A stretch of 10,316 nt of DNA from Microcaldota archaeon. GTDB taxonomy: Archaea > Micrarchaeota > Micrarchaeia > Anstonellales > Bilamarchaeaceae. Of this stretch, positions 1 to 6,650 are shown piece after piece. The DNA is taken from contig JACPAS010000046.1 in assembly GCA_016180665.1 (NCBI GenBank), positions 1-10,316 on the forward strand. Direction: 5' to 3'. How positions within the stretch are numbered: position 1 is the first letter of the stretch; each line of letters opens with the position of its first letter. The translations under genes and the position numbers were made by a program. The notes below the pieces were generated by a model. The model had not been told where the DNA came from and searched no databases. It saw only the letters and a list, made by a program, of their open reading frames with translations.

Positions 1-1275
1 GGGCTTGTTATGGCAGCACTTAGTTTAGGGTATTATTTAGGTGGAAGATTTGGTGATAGGTATAAAGATATAACTTACTTGAGCACAATTTTTTACGGTG
101 CTGCAATTGCAACTGCAATTATCCCGTTGCTTGCAAACCTAATTTTGCCACTAACTTTATTTACTGATTTAATATTTGGCGGGCTTCTTGGAGGATTAAT
201 ATTGGTGCCAGCCAGTGTTTTCTACGGGCTAGTATCACCTTATATAATAAAGCTAGAACATGAAAATGGGAAAGAGGGGGAAGTCGCTGGGAAGATTTTT
301 GCATTTTCAACAGTTGGAAGTATTATAGGCGTATTTACAACTGGATTTATACTTATACCAAATATCCAGCTTACACATATTTTCATATTAGCTGGGGCAA
401 TTATGATTCTTGCTGCAACTGTTTTTCTTGGAAAAATAAATAGCTTGAAGTTCGGATTATTTCTTGTTGTATTAATATTTATGCTAAATCTTAATCCTGT
501 TTATAGTATCTACAACGGAAAAGTTGTTTTTGCAAAGAATAGTGAATACTACAACATCGCAGTTTTAGAGAATGTAGAATGGAATGGAAAAAAAGTAAAT
601 GCATTAATCCTGGATACGGAAATATCCAGTGGTTTGGATGAAAATAACCAGCTTATATTTCCAGTTTATAAAAAAATGGAAGAGATATATAGATCAGTAG
701 AAGAACCGAAAACAATATTGGTTCTGGGGGTTGGTGGGGGAACCCAGATCGAGAATATGAAAGTAATATTTCCAAAAGCCCAGATAGAAGGGGTGGAGAT
801 AGATAAAGAAGTCGTAGAAGTAGCAAAACATTATTTTGGTTTAAGGGAGGATAAAGGAACTGATATAATTGTAGATGATGCGAGAAGGTATCTTAAGCGC
901 AATACAAATAAAAAATATGATTTGATAGTTGTCGATGTATTTAGGAGTATTTCAATTCCGGCGCATCTTGCAAGCCGAGAGTTCGTGGCTGAGCTAAAGA
1001 GTCACCTAAATTATGGTGGAACAATTATAGTGAATACAATTTCAATTAGAGAGGATAGGATGACGCCTTTAACTCTAATCTATAATTCGTATAAGAAAGA
1101 GTTCGAATATAGTTACCTGGTCATGCTTGAGGAGGAGAAGGAAGTTTTGCAAAATAACATAATTATAGCTCGAAATGTTCCACTGGTTGGTAATTACACT
1201 GAGCATGATTTTTCTTATGATAAATTTGCTACTGATGAATGGAATCCAATAGAGATTTTGTCTAGGTCGAGATAA
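1..1275 (+). CDS. Membrane-anchored spermidine synthase-like protein (5' end cut by window)
   Basis: The frame is open from base 1 (Gly-Leu-Val before the ATG at 10), so the true start lies upstream. The first visible residues (GYYLGGRFGDR) match the second helix region of fused transporter-like/spermidine-synthase proteins, so perhaps 50-60 residues are missing. Numbering from the ATG at 10, about five hydrophobic segments (near 23-45, 52-80, 93-118, 121-141, 146-163) precede a soluble Rossmann methyltransferase-fold domain (about 170-420). That domain has the nucleotide-binding loop VLGVGGGT (238-245), an acidic end of strand 2 (GVEID, 261-265), DDAR (289-292) and YDLIVVDVF (303-311). Genuine aminopropyltransferases have a DxxDP-type motif here. 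This protein has DVFRS, so the second, catalytic Asp is absent and polyamine synthesis is unlikely. The family is often named spermidine synthase from homology alone, and the substrate is unknown. It ends 11 bases before the convergent methionine aminopeptidase gene. Confidence 0.8.
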   Translation, partial: GLVMAALSLGYYLGGRFGDRYKDITYLSTIFYGAAIATAIIPLLANLILPLTLFTDLIFGGLLGGLILVPASVFYGLVSPYIIKLEHENGKEGEVAGKIFAFSTVGSIIGVFTTGFILIPNIQLTHIFILAGAIMILAATVFLGKINSLKFGLFLVVLIFMLNLNPVYSIYNGKVVFAKNSEYYNIAVLENVEWNGKKVNALILDTEISSGLDENNQLIFPVYKKMEEIYRSVEEPKTILVLGVGGGTQIENMKVIFPKAQIEGVEIDKEVVEVAKHYFGLREDKGTDIIVDDARRYLKRNTNKKYDLIVVDVFRSISIPAHLASREFVAELKSHLNYGGTIIVNTISIREDRMTPLTLIYNSYKKEFEYSYLVMLEEEKEVLQNNIIIARNVPLVGNYTEHDFSYDKFATDEWNPIEILSRSR

Positions 1276-1286
1276 GGCATAAGAGG

Positions 1287-2180
1287 TTATTTTGTTAGGA
1301 TTTTAACATGATCTTCTTCTATTAGCACTGTATGTTCTGTTTGGGCTACTACGCCTCCGCTTTTTTCTCTTAGGACTGGGTATCCTTTGATTACTTGACT
1401 GGCTAGCATTTCACGCAACGCCGTATTGACTAATATCTTTGAGTTGAATTGTTTTCTTATCCATCGTTCTGCAAATGGAAGCATTCCGTAGTTATCAAGT
1501 GCATATTGCAAAATACGGCGGGATTGACGCATTCTTATCTGATTTGGTGCGTACAAGCCAAAAATTTCAACTTGTTCCATATCTGAGACATATCCTTCGC
1601 CAGTTGTTGCGAATGGTTCAACTGCAAATATTTCACCTACTTTTAATTGGTATGAATTTTTTGATCGAACATTTGGGATTTCCACACCTGCATGAAGGTC
1701 GTTTGTTTTTATTAGGTGACCAGTGAGATTGCTTATTGGGTTGAAACCATACGATTTGATCTTATCTTCTATTATGCCGCCTATGTCTCCAACCTTAATT
1801 CCTGCCTTCATAAAATTTATGGCAGACCCAAGCGCTTGTTCCGTTGATTCAATGAGTTTTTGCTTTTTTCCACTTAGATCCATGGAGTAAGCAGTATCTG
1901 CAAGGCCGCCGTTTAATTCAACGCCAATGTCAACCTTTATTAGATCAGATTCTTTGAGGAATAGATTACACTCTGATTCCGGTGTATAATGGGCTGCTAT
2001 TTCATTTATAGATAGATTAACTGGAAATGCGGGCTTTGCACCTTCTTCCATGATCATCTGCTCAATTGTTTCTGCAATGTCTAAAAGCGATTCATCAACA
2101 ATAATAAGACGCCTGCTCTCTTCTCGTATTTTTGAGCCAAGCTTGCCTGCTTCTATAAATTGATCTAAGGAGTCTTCCAT
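1287..2180 (-). CDS. map: Type II methionine aminopeptidase
   Basis: This is a cytoplasmic metalloprotease that removes the initiator methionine from nascent proteins. All five metal ligands of the pita-bread fold are visible (numbered from the upstream ATG at 2189): D87 (KVDIG), D98 (LADTA), H158 (TGHLI), E191 (VEPFA) and E285 (TEHTV), plus the active-site His67 (AAHYTP). Their spacing matches the archaeal type II enzyme, including the helical insert (about residues 215-265) that separates type II from type I. The length (297-300 aa) is normal. There are two candidate starts, the ATGs at 2189 and 2180. I prefer 2180 because the TATA-like box at 2201-2210 is then about 25 bases upstream, the spacing of a leaderless archaeal transcript, while from 2189 it would be too close. 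Neither start has a Shine-Dalgarno sequence. The gene is convergent with the spermidine-synthase-like gene, with only 11 bases between the stops. Confidence 0.96.
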   Translation of the reverse strand: MEDSLDQFIEAGKLGSKIREESRRLIIVDESLLDIAETIEQMIMEEGAKPAFPVNLSINEIAAHYTPESECNLFLKESDLIKVDIGVELNGGLADTAYSMDLSGKKQKLIESTEQALGSAINFMKAGIKVGDIGGIIEDKIKSYGFNPISNLTGHLIKTNDLHAGVEIPNVRSKNSYQLKVGEIFAVEPFATTGEGYVSDMEQVEIFGLYAPNQIRMRQSRRILQYALDNYGMLPFAERWIRKQFNSKILVNTALREMLASQVIKGYPVLREKSGGVVAQTEHTVLIEEDHVKILTK

Positions 2181-2200
2181 AATTATCATAATGAGGAGAA

Positions 2201-2210
2201 TAATTTATTA
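2201..2210 (-). promoter_or_regulatory. TATA-like box of the methionine aminopeptidase gene
   Basis: On the minus strand this reads TAATAAATTA. Its centre lies about 25 bases upstream of the ATG at 2180, which fits a leaderless archaeal promoter, and about 16 from the ATG at 2189. The purine-rich stretch further upstream could hold a BRE. The call rests on position and A+T content only. Confidence 0.4.
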
Positions 2211-2256
2211 TTCTAGTCTGTTTCAATTACTTCTTAAGAAAGGCACTAGGTTTACT

Positions 2257-2277
2257 GATGTGCGCAAAGCGCACATC
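2257..2277 (-). repeat. GC-rich perfect inverted repeat after the stomatin stop codon
   Basis: GATGTGCGC and GCGCACATC form a perfect 9-base-pair stem around a 3-base loop, beginning 8 bases after the stomatin TGA on the minus strand. It stands out from A+T-rich surroundings. It could stabilise the 3' end of the stomatin mRNA or assist termination. No U-run follows it in the direction of stomatin transcription, so it is not a classical intrinsic terminator. It may also be one copy of a dispersed palindromic repeat, which a single window cannot show. Confidence 0.6.
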
Positions 2278-2284
2278 CGGTGCG

Positions 2285-3169
2285 TCACTCTTTTTTTGGC
2301 TGCTTCTTTTCTGGAACGGGAATAATACCTGCAGTCTCCGAAATAATTGCAGAAAGGCTTGTACCTTCTGGAATTATGTATTTTGTATTTTGAGAAAGTG
2401 CCTTTTCAGCTACTTCTAATTTCTTTAAGGTTTGAGCATCTCCTTTGAAGTATTTTTGCGCTGCTTCGTTTACAAGTTGAATTGCCTTTGCTTCGGCTTG
2501 GGCTCTTAGTTCTATTGCTTTTGCCTCTCCTTCTGCAACTTTAACTGATGCTCTTTTCTCACCATCTGCTTTAGTTTCTGCTGCGGTTGCAAGATCTATC
2601 GCAGCACGTTTTTCATTCTCAGCCTTTACTACGTTGTTCATTGCTTCCTGAACATCTTCAGGGGGGTCTATTTTTTGCAGTTCTACCCGAATAACATCTA
2701 TTCCCCAGTTGCCCGTTTGTTCATCTAGATCTTTTTCTACGGTCTGATTTATGAGCTGTCTGTTTTCATTTGCTTCTGTTAGAGACATTTTGCCAATTGT
2801 TGCTCTCAAAGTAGTTTGAGCTAAAGATGGAATTGCAGTTTTATAATCTTGAATGTTGTAGAGGGCTTTAGTTACATCTTGAACTCTGTAATAAACAATT
2901 GCGTCTACTTCTGCGTTTAGATTATCTTTTGTGATTACGGTTTGCTTGTCTACGTCCACGCGGATTTCAGTTGTTGGGACATTTATAACAGTATCTACTA
3001 GGGGCACTATTAACAATAAACCAGGATCCGCAATGTGATGGAATTTTCCCAATCTTTCTACTACTCCTTTTTCTACTGGTCTGACTATCCTTATTGAAAG
3101 AATACCGAGAATGATTAGACCGATGATTAATATTGGTAAACATGCTTCTGAATATATATCAAATGCCAT
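2285..3169 (-). CDS. Stomatin-family SPFH membrane protein
   Basis: This 294-residue protein has one hydrophobic N-terminal segment (about 10-29), then an SPFH/band 7 domain (about 30-185) with the family stretches RPVEKGVVERLGKF (30-43), DPGL (49-52) and the DPP turn (168-170). A long Ala/Glu/Lys-rich coiled coil (about 180-260) follows, ending in IIPEGTSLSAI and a lysine-rich tail. This is the architecture of archaeal p-stomatins, which oligomerise into membrane rings or scaffolds and, in Pyrococcus, pair with an NfeD-type membrane protease. No NfeD gene is visible next to it here, so the partner must be elsewhere or absent. The ATG at 3169 is supported by a TATA-like box centred about 27 bases upstream. 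A hairpin directly follows the stop codon. It is probably a separate transcription unit from the downstream methionine aminopeptidase, which has its own promoter-like box. Confidence 0.93.
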   Translation of the reverse strand: MAFDIYSEACLPILIIGLIILGILSIRIVRPVEKGVVERLGKFHHIADPGLLLIVPLVDTVINVPTTEIRVDVDKQTVITKDNLNAEVDAIVYYRVQDVTKALYNIQDYKTAIPSLAQTTLRATIGKMSLTEANENRQLINQTVEKDLDEQTGNWGIDVIRVELQKIDPPEDVQEAMNNVVKAENEKRAAIDLATAAETKADGEKRASVKVAEGEAKAIELRAQAEAKAIQLVNEAAQKYFKGDAQTLKKLEVAEKALSQNTKYIIPEGTSLSAIISETAGIIPVPEKKQPKKE

Positions 3170-3190
3170 ATGTATGTATTTAAAGTGATA

Positions 3191-3202
3191 GAAATAAATA
3201 TG
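3191..3202 (-). promoter_or_regulatory. TATA-like box between divergent stomatin and epimerase genes
   Basis: The minus strand reads CATATTTATTTC. Its centre is about 27 bases upstream of the stomatin ATG, the leaderless spacing. The same A+T block lies about 35 bases upstream of the divergent epimerase ATG at 3232, so one TATA element could serve both directions, leaving the epimerase a very short leader. Direction cannot be settled without BRE evidence or start-site mapping. Confidence 0.4.
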
Positions 3203-3231
3203 TTACTAGAAAGAGCCAAAAATGGATTAAT

Positions 3232-3873
3232 ATGATTTATATAACTGGGGCAACAGGCAGACTTGGCAAGGAAGTTTTAGAACTACTTCCAGATGCAGTT
3301 CCATTAGTTAGAAAAAAGGCTAATTTAAAAAACGAAATAATTACTGATTTTTCATCTGATCAATTGAAGAAAATATTCAAAGATGCGGAAGTGGTTATTC
3401 ATCTGGCAGCCTCCCTGGATTTTACACAACCGGAGAAAATGCGGGAAGCGAACGTTGAATTGAGCAGGAGAATTGTTGAAGCACTACCACCAAAAGCAAA
3501 AATAGTTTATGCAAGCAGTATTTCTGTTTATGGAAAGGAATTAGCGGAGATTCCAGCAAATGAAAAAACAGAATGCAAACCGGATACGGTTTATGCAAAA
3601 ACAAAATATGAAGCAGAGAAAATTGTTAGCGGATGGAAGAACAGTGTAAGCCTAAGAATAGGAGTTATTTACGGGAAACAATTTGAGGAATACCGAACAA
3701 TTTTAAAATTATTGAAAAAAGGCTGGCTTCCGATTATTGGTGATGGGAAAAACTACATTCCTTTTGTAGCAGTTGAGGATGTTGCACTTGTAGTTAAGAA
3801 CTCAATTGATGCAAAGCGCTACGTGGAAAATTGTTTGGGGTTAAACCTAAATTTACAAAGGAGCATATGTTGA
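3232..3873 (+). CDS. NAD-dependent epimerase/dehydratase (extended SDR), N-terminal part of a frameshifted gene
   Basis: This is a Rossmann-fold extended short-chain dehydrogenase acting on a nucleotide sugar or similar substrate. Visible motifs are the dinucleotide loop GATGRLG (6-12), the strand VVIHLAA (54-60), the Ser region ASSISVYG (94-101), catalytic Tyr121-x3-Lys125 (YAKTK) and the late segment PFVAVEDVALVV (177-188). The frame ends at residue 213, whereas members are usually about 290-330 residues. The last dozen residues (CLGLNLNLQRSIC) look like out-of-frame translation. The expected C-terminal helix continues in another frame at 3810-3998. Adding both parts gives only about 255 residues, so roughly 40-50 residues of the substrate domain also appear to be missing. 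The active-site half is intact, but a stable enzyme is doubtful. The substrate cannot be named. The start is the first ATG after stops, just downstream of the shared promoter region. Confidence 0.85.
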   Translation: MIYITGATGRLGKEVLELLPDAVPLVRKKANLKNEIITDFSSDQLKKIFKDAEVVIHLAASLDFTQPEKMREANVELSRRIVEALPPKAKIVYASSISVYGKELAEIPANEKTECKPDTVYAKTKYEAEKIVSGWKNSVSLRIGVIYGKQFEEYRTILKLLKKGWLPIIGDGKNYIPFVAVEDVALVVKNSIDAKRYVENCLGLNLNLQRSIC

Positions 3874-3998
3874 TTCTTGGAACTAATAGAGTTTTCAATT
3901 GTAATCTTGCAAAAAAGGAATTGGATTTTAAACCTAAAAACCTTAAGCAAGGGATTACTGAGGTAATTAGAAGCTTGAATTGGCCTGAGAAAAACTGA
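3810..3998 (+). pseudogene. Out-of-frame C-terminal remnant of the epimerase gene
   Basis: The frame that is one base back (or two forward) from the epimerase opens after a TGA at 3807-3809. It reads FGVKPKFTKEHM, then LAKKELDFKPKNLKQGI and an ending in SLNWPEKN. The pattern AKKELDFKP-x3-LKQGI is the typical C-terminal motif of extended SDR epimerases (AkreLGfkP..sleeGi.etv). The join would lie between about 3810 and 3870, possibly at the GGGG run at 3837-3840. The segment includes an ATG at 3867 with AAGGAG just before it, so a 43-residue product is conceivable, but the homology makes a broken gene the better reading. It ends 18 bases before the next gene. Confidence 0.7.
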
Positions 3999-4016
3999 AA
4001 TTGGAAAGTGGGAAAT

Positions 4017-5354
4017 ATGGAAATCGAAGTAAAATGGAAAGAACTACAAAAGATACTTCTTGACTCAGGACTTAAACCAAATCAGATTTATGCAATTAGA
4101 GAGGAAATTATAGGTGCAAATGGAGTTATCTCAGCTGAAAAAATAATAGAAATGCTTGAGGAATTCGGATTAAAGCACGCAAATATTATGGCGCTCCTTT
4201 CTAATATTGGGATTAAAGAAGGGCTAGAGTACACCTCACTCATAAAATTAGCTGGAACTTATGTGCAGTATGATTTGAGTGAATCAGAAGGGGTTAAACT
4301 AGTTCAAATGCTTATCAACGATGCAATAGCTAATGGTGTAGTTACACTTCCGCAAAGTGCGGAATTTATGGAAGGAATAGAAAAACTAGATGCGCATAGG
4401 CAAGGACTATTTTTAGAAGTAAATGGAAAATTAAACGAAGCAACTTTGACTGGAATAAGAGAAATTGAGAAAAAAATGAAAGCTAATAAGGGCGTATGGG
4501 CGGTCTACAAAAAACATGGGATAATGGCTGCACTGGACAATTATGCACCCAATACTTTCATACAATTGGCAGAGAGAATGCCGACTAAAAAATTATATGT
4601 TGTTGCCTTGGAGTTTCATAAGCTATCTGATGTCGTTGCTGGAACAAAAGAACCAATTTCTTTAAGAGCGTACATAAAAACTCCTGGAGCTAAACCAATA
4701 ATGAGTTATCCTTTTGATAATGATTTTAGAGGAACACCGCTTGTAGATGGTCAAGGTAAACCATTGTTGTGGAATAAAAACCGAGGATATGGCATCGTGC
4801 CATATCCTTATGATGAAACAGAAGAGGGGCAAAGAAGAAGAAAATCAGGACCGAATTTTATTTCAGGAGGGGATAAACCACACCTCTCAGTTGATTATAA
4901 TTTAAATAAATTTGGTGATAGTAAAGTGCCTGGTTTTGCACCTTTCGCAGCTTATGTGCTAAAAGTTAGAAGGTCGCCTCAATCAAAAAATGGGAGTTAT
5001 ATATCAATAAGAGGATTCGTAGAGAATAAGGAGAAACCTGGATTTTATGATGAGATTACACTCACTATCTACCACCTAGATAAAATACCTGAAAAGATAA
5101 AGATCGGCGATTTGGTAGATGCAGGCGCATTTTTAGGTTATGGATATCGGGCGCTCAATGATGAAGGGAAGGTAAAGGGAATCTACTTCTGTATGCAGAC
5201 TTCTATTAATGGGGAATACTCCCCAATAACCAAAGTTGTCGATCAGAAGAGAGCTTACATACCACTTGTGGATTTGAAGAAGATCCCGACAGAACTGCTT
5301 AACCCTGAATTAAAAGAAATGGCAAAGAGAGAAAGACAAAAGTTGTTACGTTAG
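4017..5354 (+). CDS. Unknown protein with a degenerate M23 (LytM-like) peptidase fold
   Basis: I cannot name this gene. Numbering here is from the alternative GTG at 4008 (448 aa); the ATG at 4017 gives 445 aa. Residues 1-190 are mostly helical and charged, with no signal peptide or membrane segment, so the protein should be cytoplasmic. The C-terminal part (about 285-425) follows the order of an M23 zinc peptidase: HLSVD (H292, D296) where the HxxxD metal motif sits, APFAAYVLKV then GSYISI (beta core), IYHL (H356) where the catalytic-His strand sits, KIGDLVDAGAFLGY (365-378) matching the vkkGdvVkaGqvIGy turn, and IYFCMQTSINGEYSP where hLHFEvr.nG...P is expected. The HxH pair is replaced by G391-x-Y393, so a third zinc ligand and a catalytic His are missing and peptidase activity is unlikely. 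It probably shares a transcript with the upstream epimerase: 18 bases separate them and I see no TATA box. Its end overlaps pyrE by 4 bases on the opposite strand. Confidence 0.6.
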   Translation: MEIEVKWKELQKILLDSGLKPNQIYAIREEIIGANGVISAEKIIEMLEEFGLKHANIMALLSNIGIKEGLEYTSLIKLAGTYVQYDLSESEGVKLVQMLINDAIANGVVTLPQSAEFMEGIEKLDAHRQGLFLEVNGKLNEATLTGIREIEKKMKANKGVWAVYKKHGIMAALDNYAPNTFIQLAERMPTKKLYVVALEFHKLSDVVAGTKEPISLRAYIKTPGAKPIMSYPFDNDFRGTPLVDGQGKPLLWNKNRGYGIVPYPYDETEEGQRRRKSGPNFISGGDKPHLSVDYNLNKFGDSKVPGFAPFAAYVLKVRRSPQSKNGSYISIRGFVENKEKPGFYDEITLTIYHLDKIPEKIKIGDLVDAGAFLGYGYRALNDEGKVKGIYFCMQTSINGEYSPITKVVDQKRAYIPLVDLKKIPTELLNPELKEMAKRERQKLLR

Positions 5355-6019
5355 AGGAGAGGCGTACCATATTTTTTCCTGTACTCTATGAATTGTTTAT
5401 ATAAGTCTGCGTCTACGTAAGTTTTTCCGCTTATAGAAGTATTTTTTAAATGTTCAAAAACATCTTTTATCTTAGTTATACTGTAAACTGGTACTCCAGT
5501 CTGCGCAGTGAACTCTTCAATTGCCCCATCTTTATTTCCTTTTTCCATCCGGTCTACTGCAATAACTATTGAAATGGAGTTAGCACGGAGGCCATTTTTT
5601 ATTTTTTCAATTGCTTCGACTTTTGTTCCGCCAGTGGTTAAAACATCATCCACTATTATCACACGTGCATTATGGTCTATTGAACCCCCAACGAATCCAC
5701 TAACATCCCCATGAATTTTCTTTTCTTTTCTGTCAAAAATCCAGGGCTTTATTATCTGGTGCTCTTTGAAAAGTGCAATTGAAATAGCGACAGCCAAAGG
5801 AATACCTTTGTATGCGGGGCCATAAATTGCATCGAAATTAGACTGGTAGGTTTCGTAGATTAATTTTGCATAATGACGGGCTAATTCGTAAGTTGTTTCT
5901 CCATCTGAGAGAACCCCTGTGTTTATGAAATAGGGTGAGAGGCGGCCACTTTTAAGGGTAAATTCACCAAATTTTATTGCACCGCTTTTTGCTAGGAATT
6001 CTATGAATTCAGTGTTCAT
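5351..6019 (-). CDS. pyrE: Orotate phosphoribosyltransferase
   Basis: This enzyme converts orotate and PRPP to orotidine monophosphate in pyrimidine synthesis. The PRPP-binding motif VIIVDDVLTTGGT is at 120-132. The flexible catalytic loop is visible as DRKEKKIHGD (96-105), and the orotate/PRPP-site stretch LKSGRLSPYF at 22-31. The length (222 aa) and the loop of the form RKE-K-HG match the E. coli/yeast-type enzyme rather than the shorter enzyme of many archaea, which may reflect transfer between domains. The start at 6019 has a TATA-like box about 26 bases upstream and no ribosome binding site, so a leaderless message is likely. The stop codon overlaps the stop of the convergent M23-like gene by four bases (TTAG), leaving no room for a separate terminator. 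No other pyrimidine gene lies in this window. Confidence 0.95.
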   Translation of the reverse strand: MNTEFIEFLAKSGAIKFGEFTLKSGRLSPYFINTGVLSDGETTYELARHYAKLIYETYQSNFDAIYGPAYKGIPLAVAISIALFKEHQIIKPWIFDRKEKKIHGDVSGFVGGSIDHNARVIIVDDVLTTGGTKVEAIEKIKNGLRANSISIVIAVDRMEKGNKDGAIEEFTAQTGVPVYSITKIKDVFEHLKNTSISGKTYVDADLYKQFIEYRKKYGTPLL

Positions 6020-6040
6020 ATTATTTGATTTAGAGGGAAA

Positions 6041-6050
6041 AACAAATAAG
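6041..6050 (-). promoter_or_regulatory. TATA-like box of pyrE
   Basis: The minus strand reads CTTATTTGTT, centred about 26 bases upstream of the pyrE ATG at 6019. The spacing matches the leaderless pattern of the stomatin, aminopeptidase and tnpB genes in this window. The match to a TATA consensus is only moderate. Confidence 0.35.
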
Positions 6051-6105
6051 GTTAATTATTTTGGGTGATGATTTAAGATAGTTGTATTAACTGGAAAAAG
6101 ATAGG

Positions 6106-6113
6106 ATTTAAAA
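6106..6113 (+). promoter_or_regulatory. TATA-like box of the SemiSWEET-like gene
   Basis: ATTTAAAA follows a purine-rich run (AAAAAGATAGG) that could act as BRE. Its centre is about 25.5 bases upstream of the ATG at 6135. This decides the start: the upstream TTG at 6120 would lie between the box and the predicted transcript start and could not be translated. Confidence 0.5.
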
Positions 6114-6134
6114 TGTTCATTGGGAAATTGTAGA

Positions 6135-6608
6135 ATGAATAATTTGATGTTTAGAGGATGTGATCGATCTTATTCTAGTCCTAGTAAGGTTAAAAATGCC
6201 TTTAGAAGAATGCGAAATGTTGCTATAGAAGGTTTGAGAATATTAAAAGAAGATTTGTCAATTCCAAAAAGATCTGGTTTTGCTTATGCCACGGTTGGAA
6301 GCATGGAGATACCAGAGAAGAAAGTTGAGGAGAAAAAGCCGAAGGCAATGAGAATGGATGCACTTGAATTGATAGGATATGCGGCAACCGCACTTTCCAG
6401 CATCCAATTAGCCCCCCAGGTATTCAAGGCATTCAAAACAAAAAGTACAAAAGATCTTAGTTGGGGCACCCTTGGGCTTATTGCAGGGGGGATTTGTCTA
6501 TGGACTGTCTATGTTATTGGACTAGGTAGTGGCCCACTTATCGTAAATCAGATTACTGTTGGAACTTGCACTGCCGCTCTTATTTATGCAAAATTAAAAT
6601 ACGGCTAG
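6135..6608 (+). CDS. SemiSWEET-like (PQ-loop/MtN3) sugar transporter with an N-terminal extension
   Basis: The last 80 or so residues form a three-helix PQ-loop unit. Helix 1 starts LELIGYAATALSS and ends in the family Pro-Gln pair (LAPQVFKAFKTKS, PQ at 94-95 of the 157-residue form). Helix 2 contains GLIAGGICLWTVYVIG, and helix 3 contains IVNQITVGTCTAALIY, ending in the usual KLKYG. SemiSWEETs work as membrane dimers moving mono- or disaccharides, and the Trp of helix 2 and Asn of helix 3 correspond to pocket residues in bacterial members. Family members are normally 85-100 residues. Here about 75 charged, lysine/arginine-rich residues of unknown function precede helix 1. An internal start at 6303 would shorten the extension to about 20 residues, but the TATA-like box at 6106-6113 supports 6135. 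A separate promoter-like box precedes the downstream NeuB-like gene. Confidence 0.85.
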   Translation: MNNLMFRGCDRSYSSPSKVKNAFRRMRNVAIEGLRILKEDLSIPKRSGFAYATVGSMEIPEKKVEEKKPKAMRMDALELIGYAATALSSIQLAPQVFKAFKTKSTKDLSWGTLGLIAGGICLWTVYVIGLGSGPLIVNQITVGTCTAALIYAKLKYG

Positions 6609-6613
6609 ATTAA

Positions 6614-6626
6614 TTTATATTTTTAA
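6614..6626 (+). promoter_or_regulatory. TATA-like box of the NeuB-like gene
   Basis: TTTATATTTTTAA lies in the 42-base gap after the SemiSWEET-like gene. From its centre a transcript start would fall a few bases before the ATG at 6651, giving a very short leader. No Shine-Dalgarno sequence is present. Confidence 0.4.
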
Positions 6627-6650
6627 TCATAGAGATATAATCTGATTTTT

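Noticed and set aside
1475..1726. 83-codon open frame on the plus strand inside the methionine aminopeptidase gene
   Set aside because: It is antisense to a clearly conserved gene, with no recognisable motif or promoter.
2291..2297. Run of seven T on the plus strand after the GC-rich hairpin, resembling an intrinsic terminator
   Set aside because: Genes on both sides run on the minus strand. The T-run lies inside the stomatin coding end, where the transcript reads A.
3867..3998. Independent 43-residue gene starting at an ATG preceded by AAGGAG
   Set aside because: Its residues match the C-terminal motif of SDR epimerases, and the purine run encodes Lys-Glu of that same frame, so it is better read as the rest of the frameshifted gene.
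6113..6133. Tiny upstream reading frame (ATG at 6113, six codons) before the SemiSWEET gene
   Set aside because: It overlaps the TATA-like box and lies upstream of the predicted transcript start, so it would not be transcribed.
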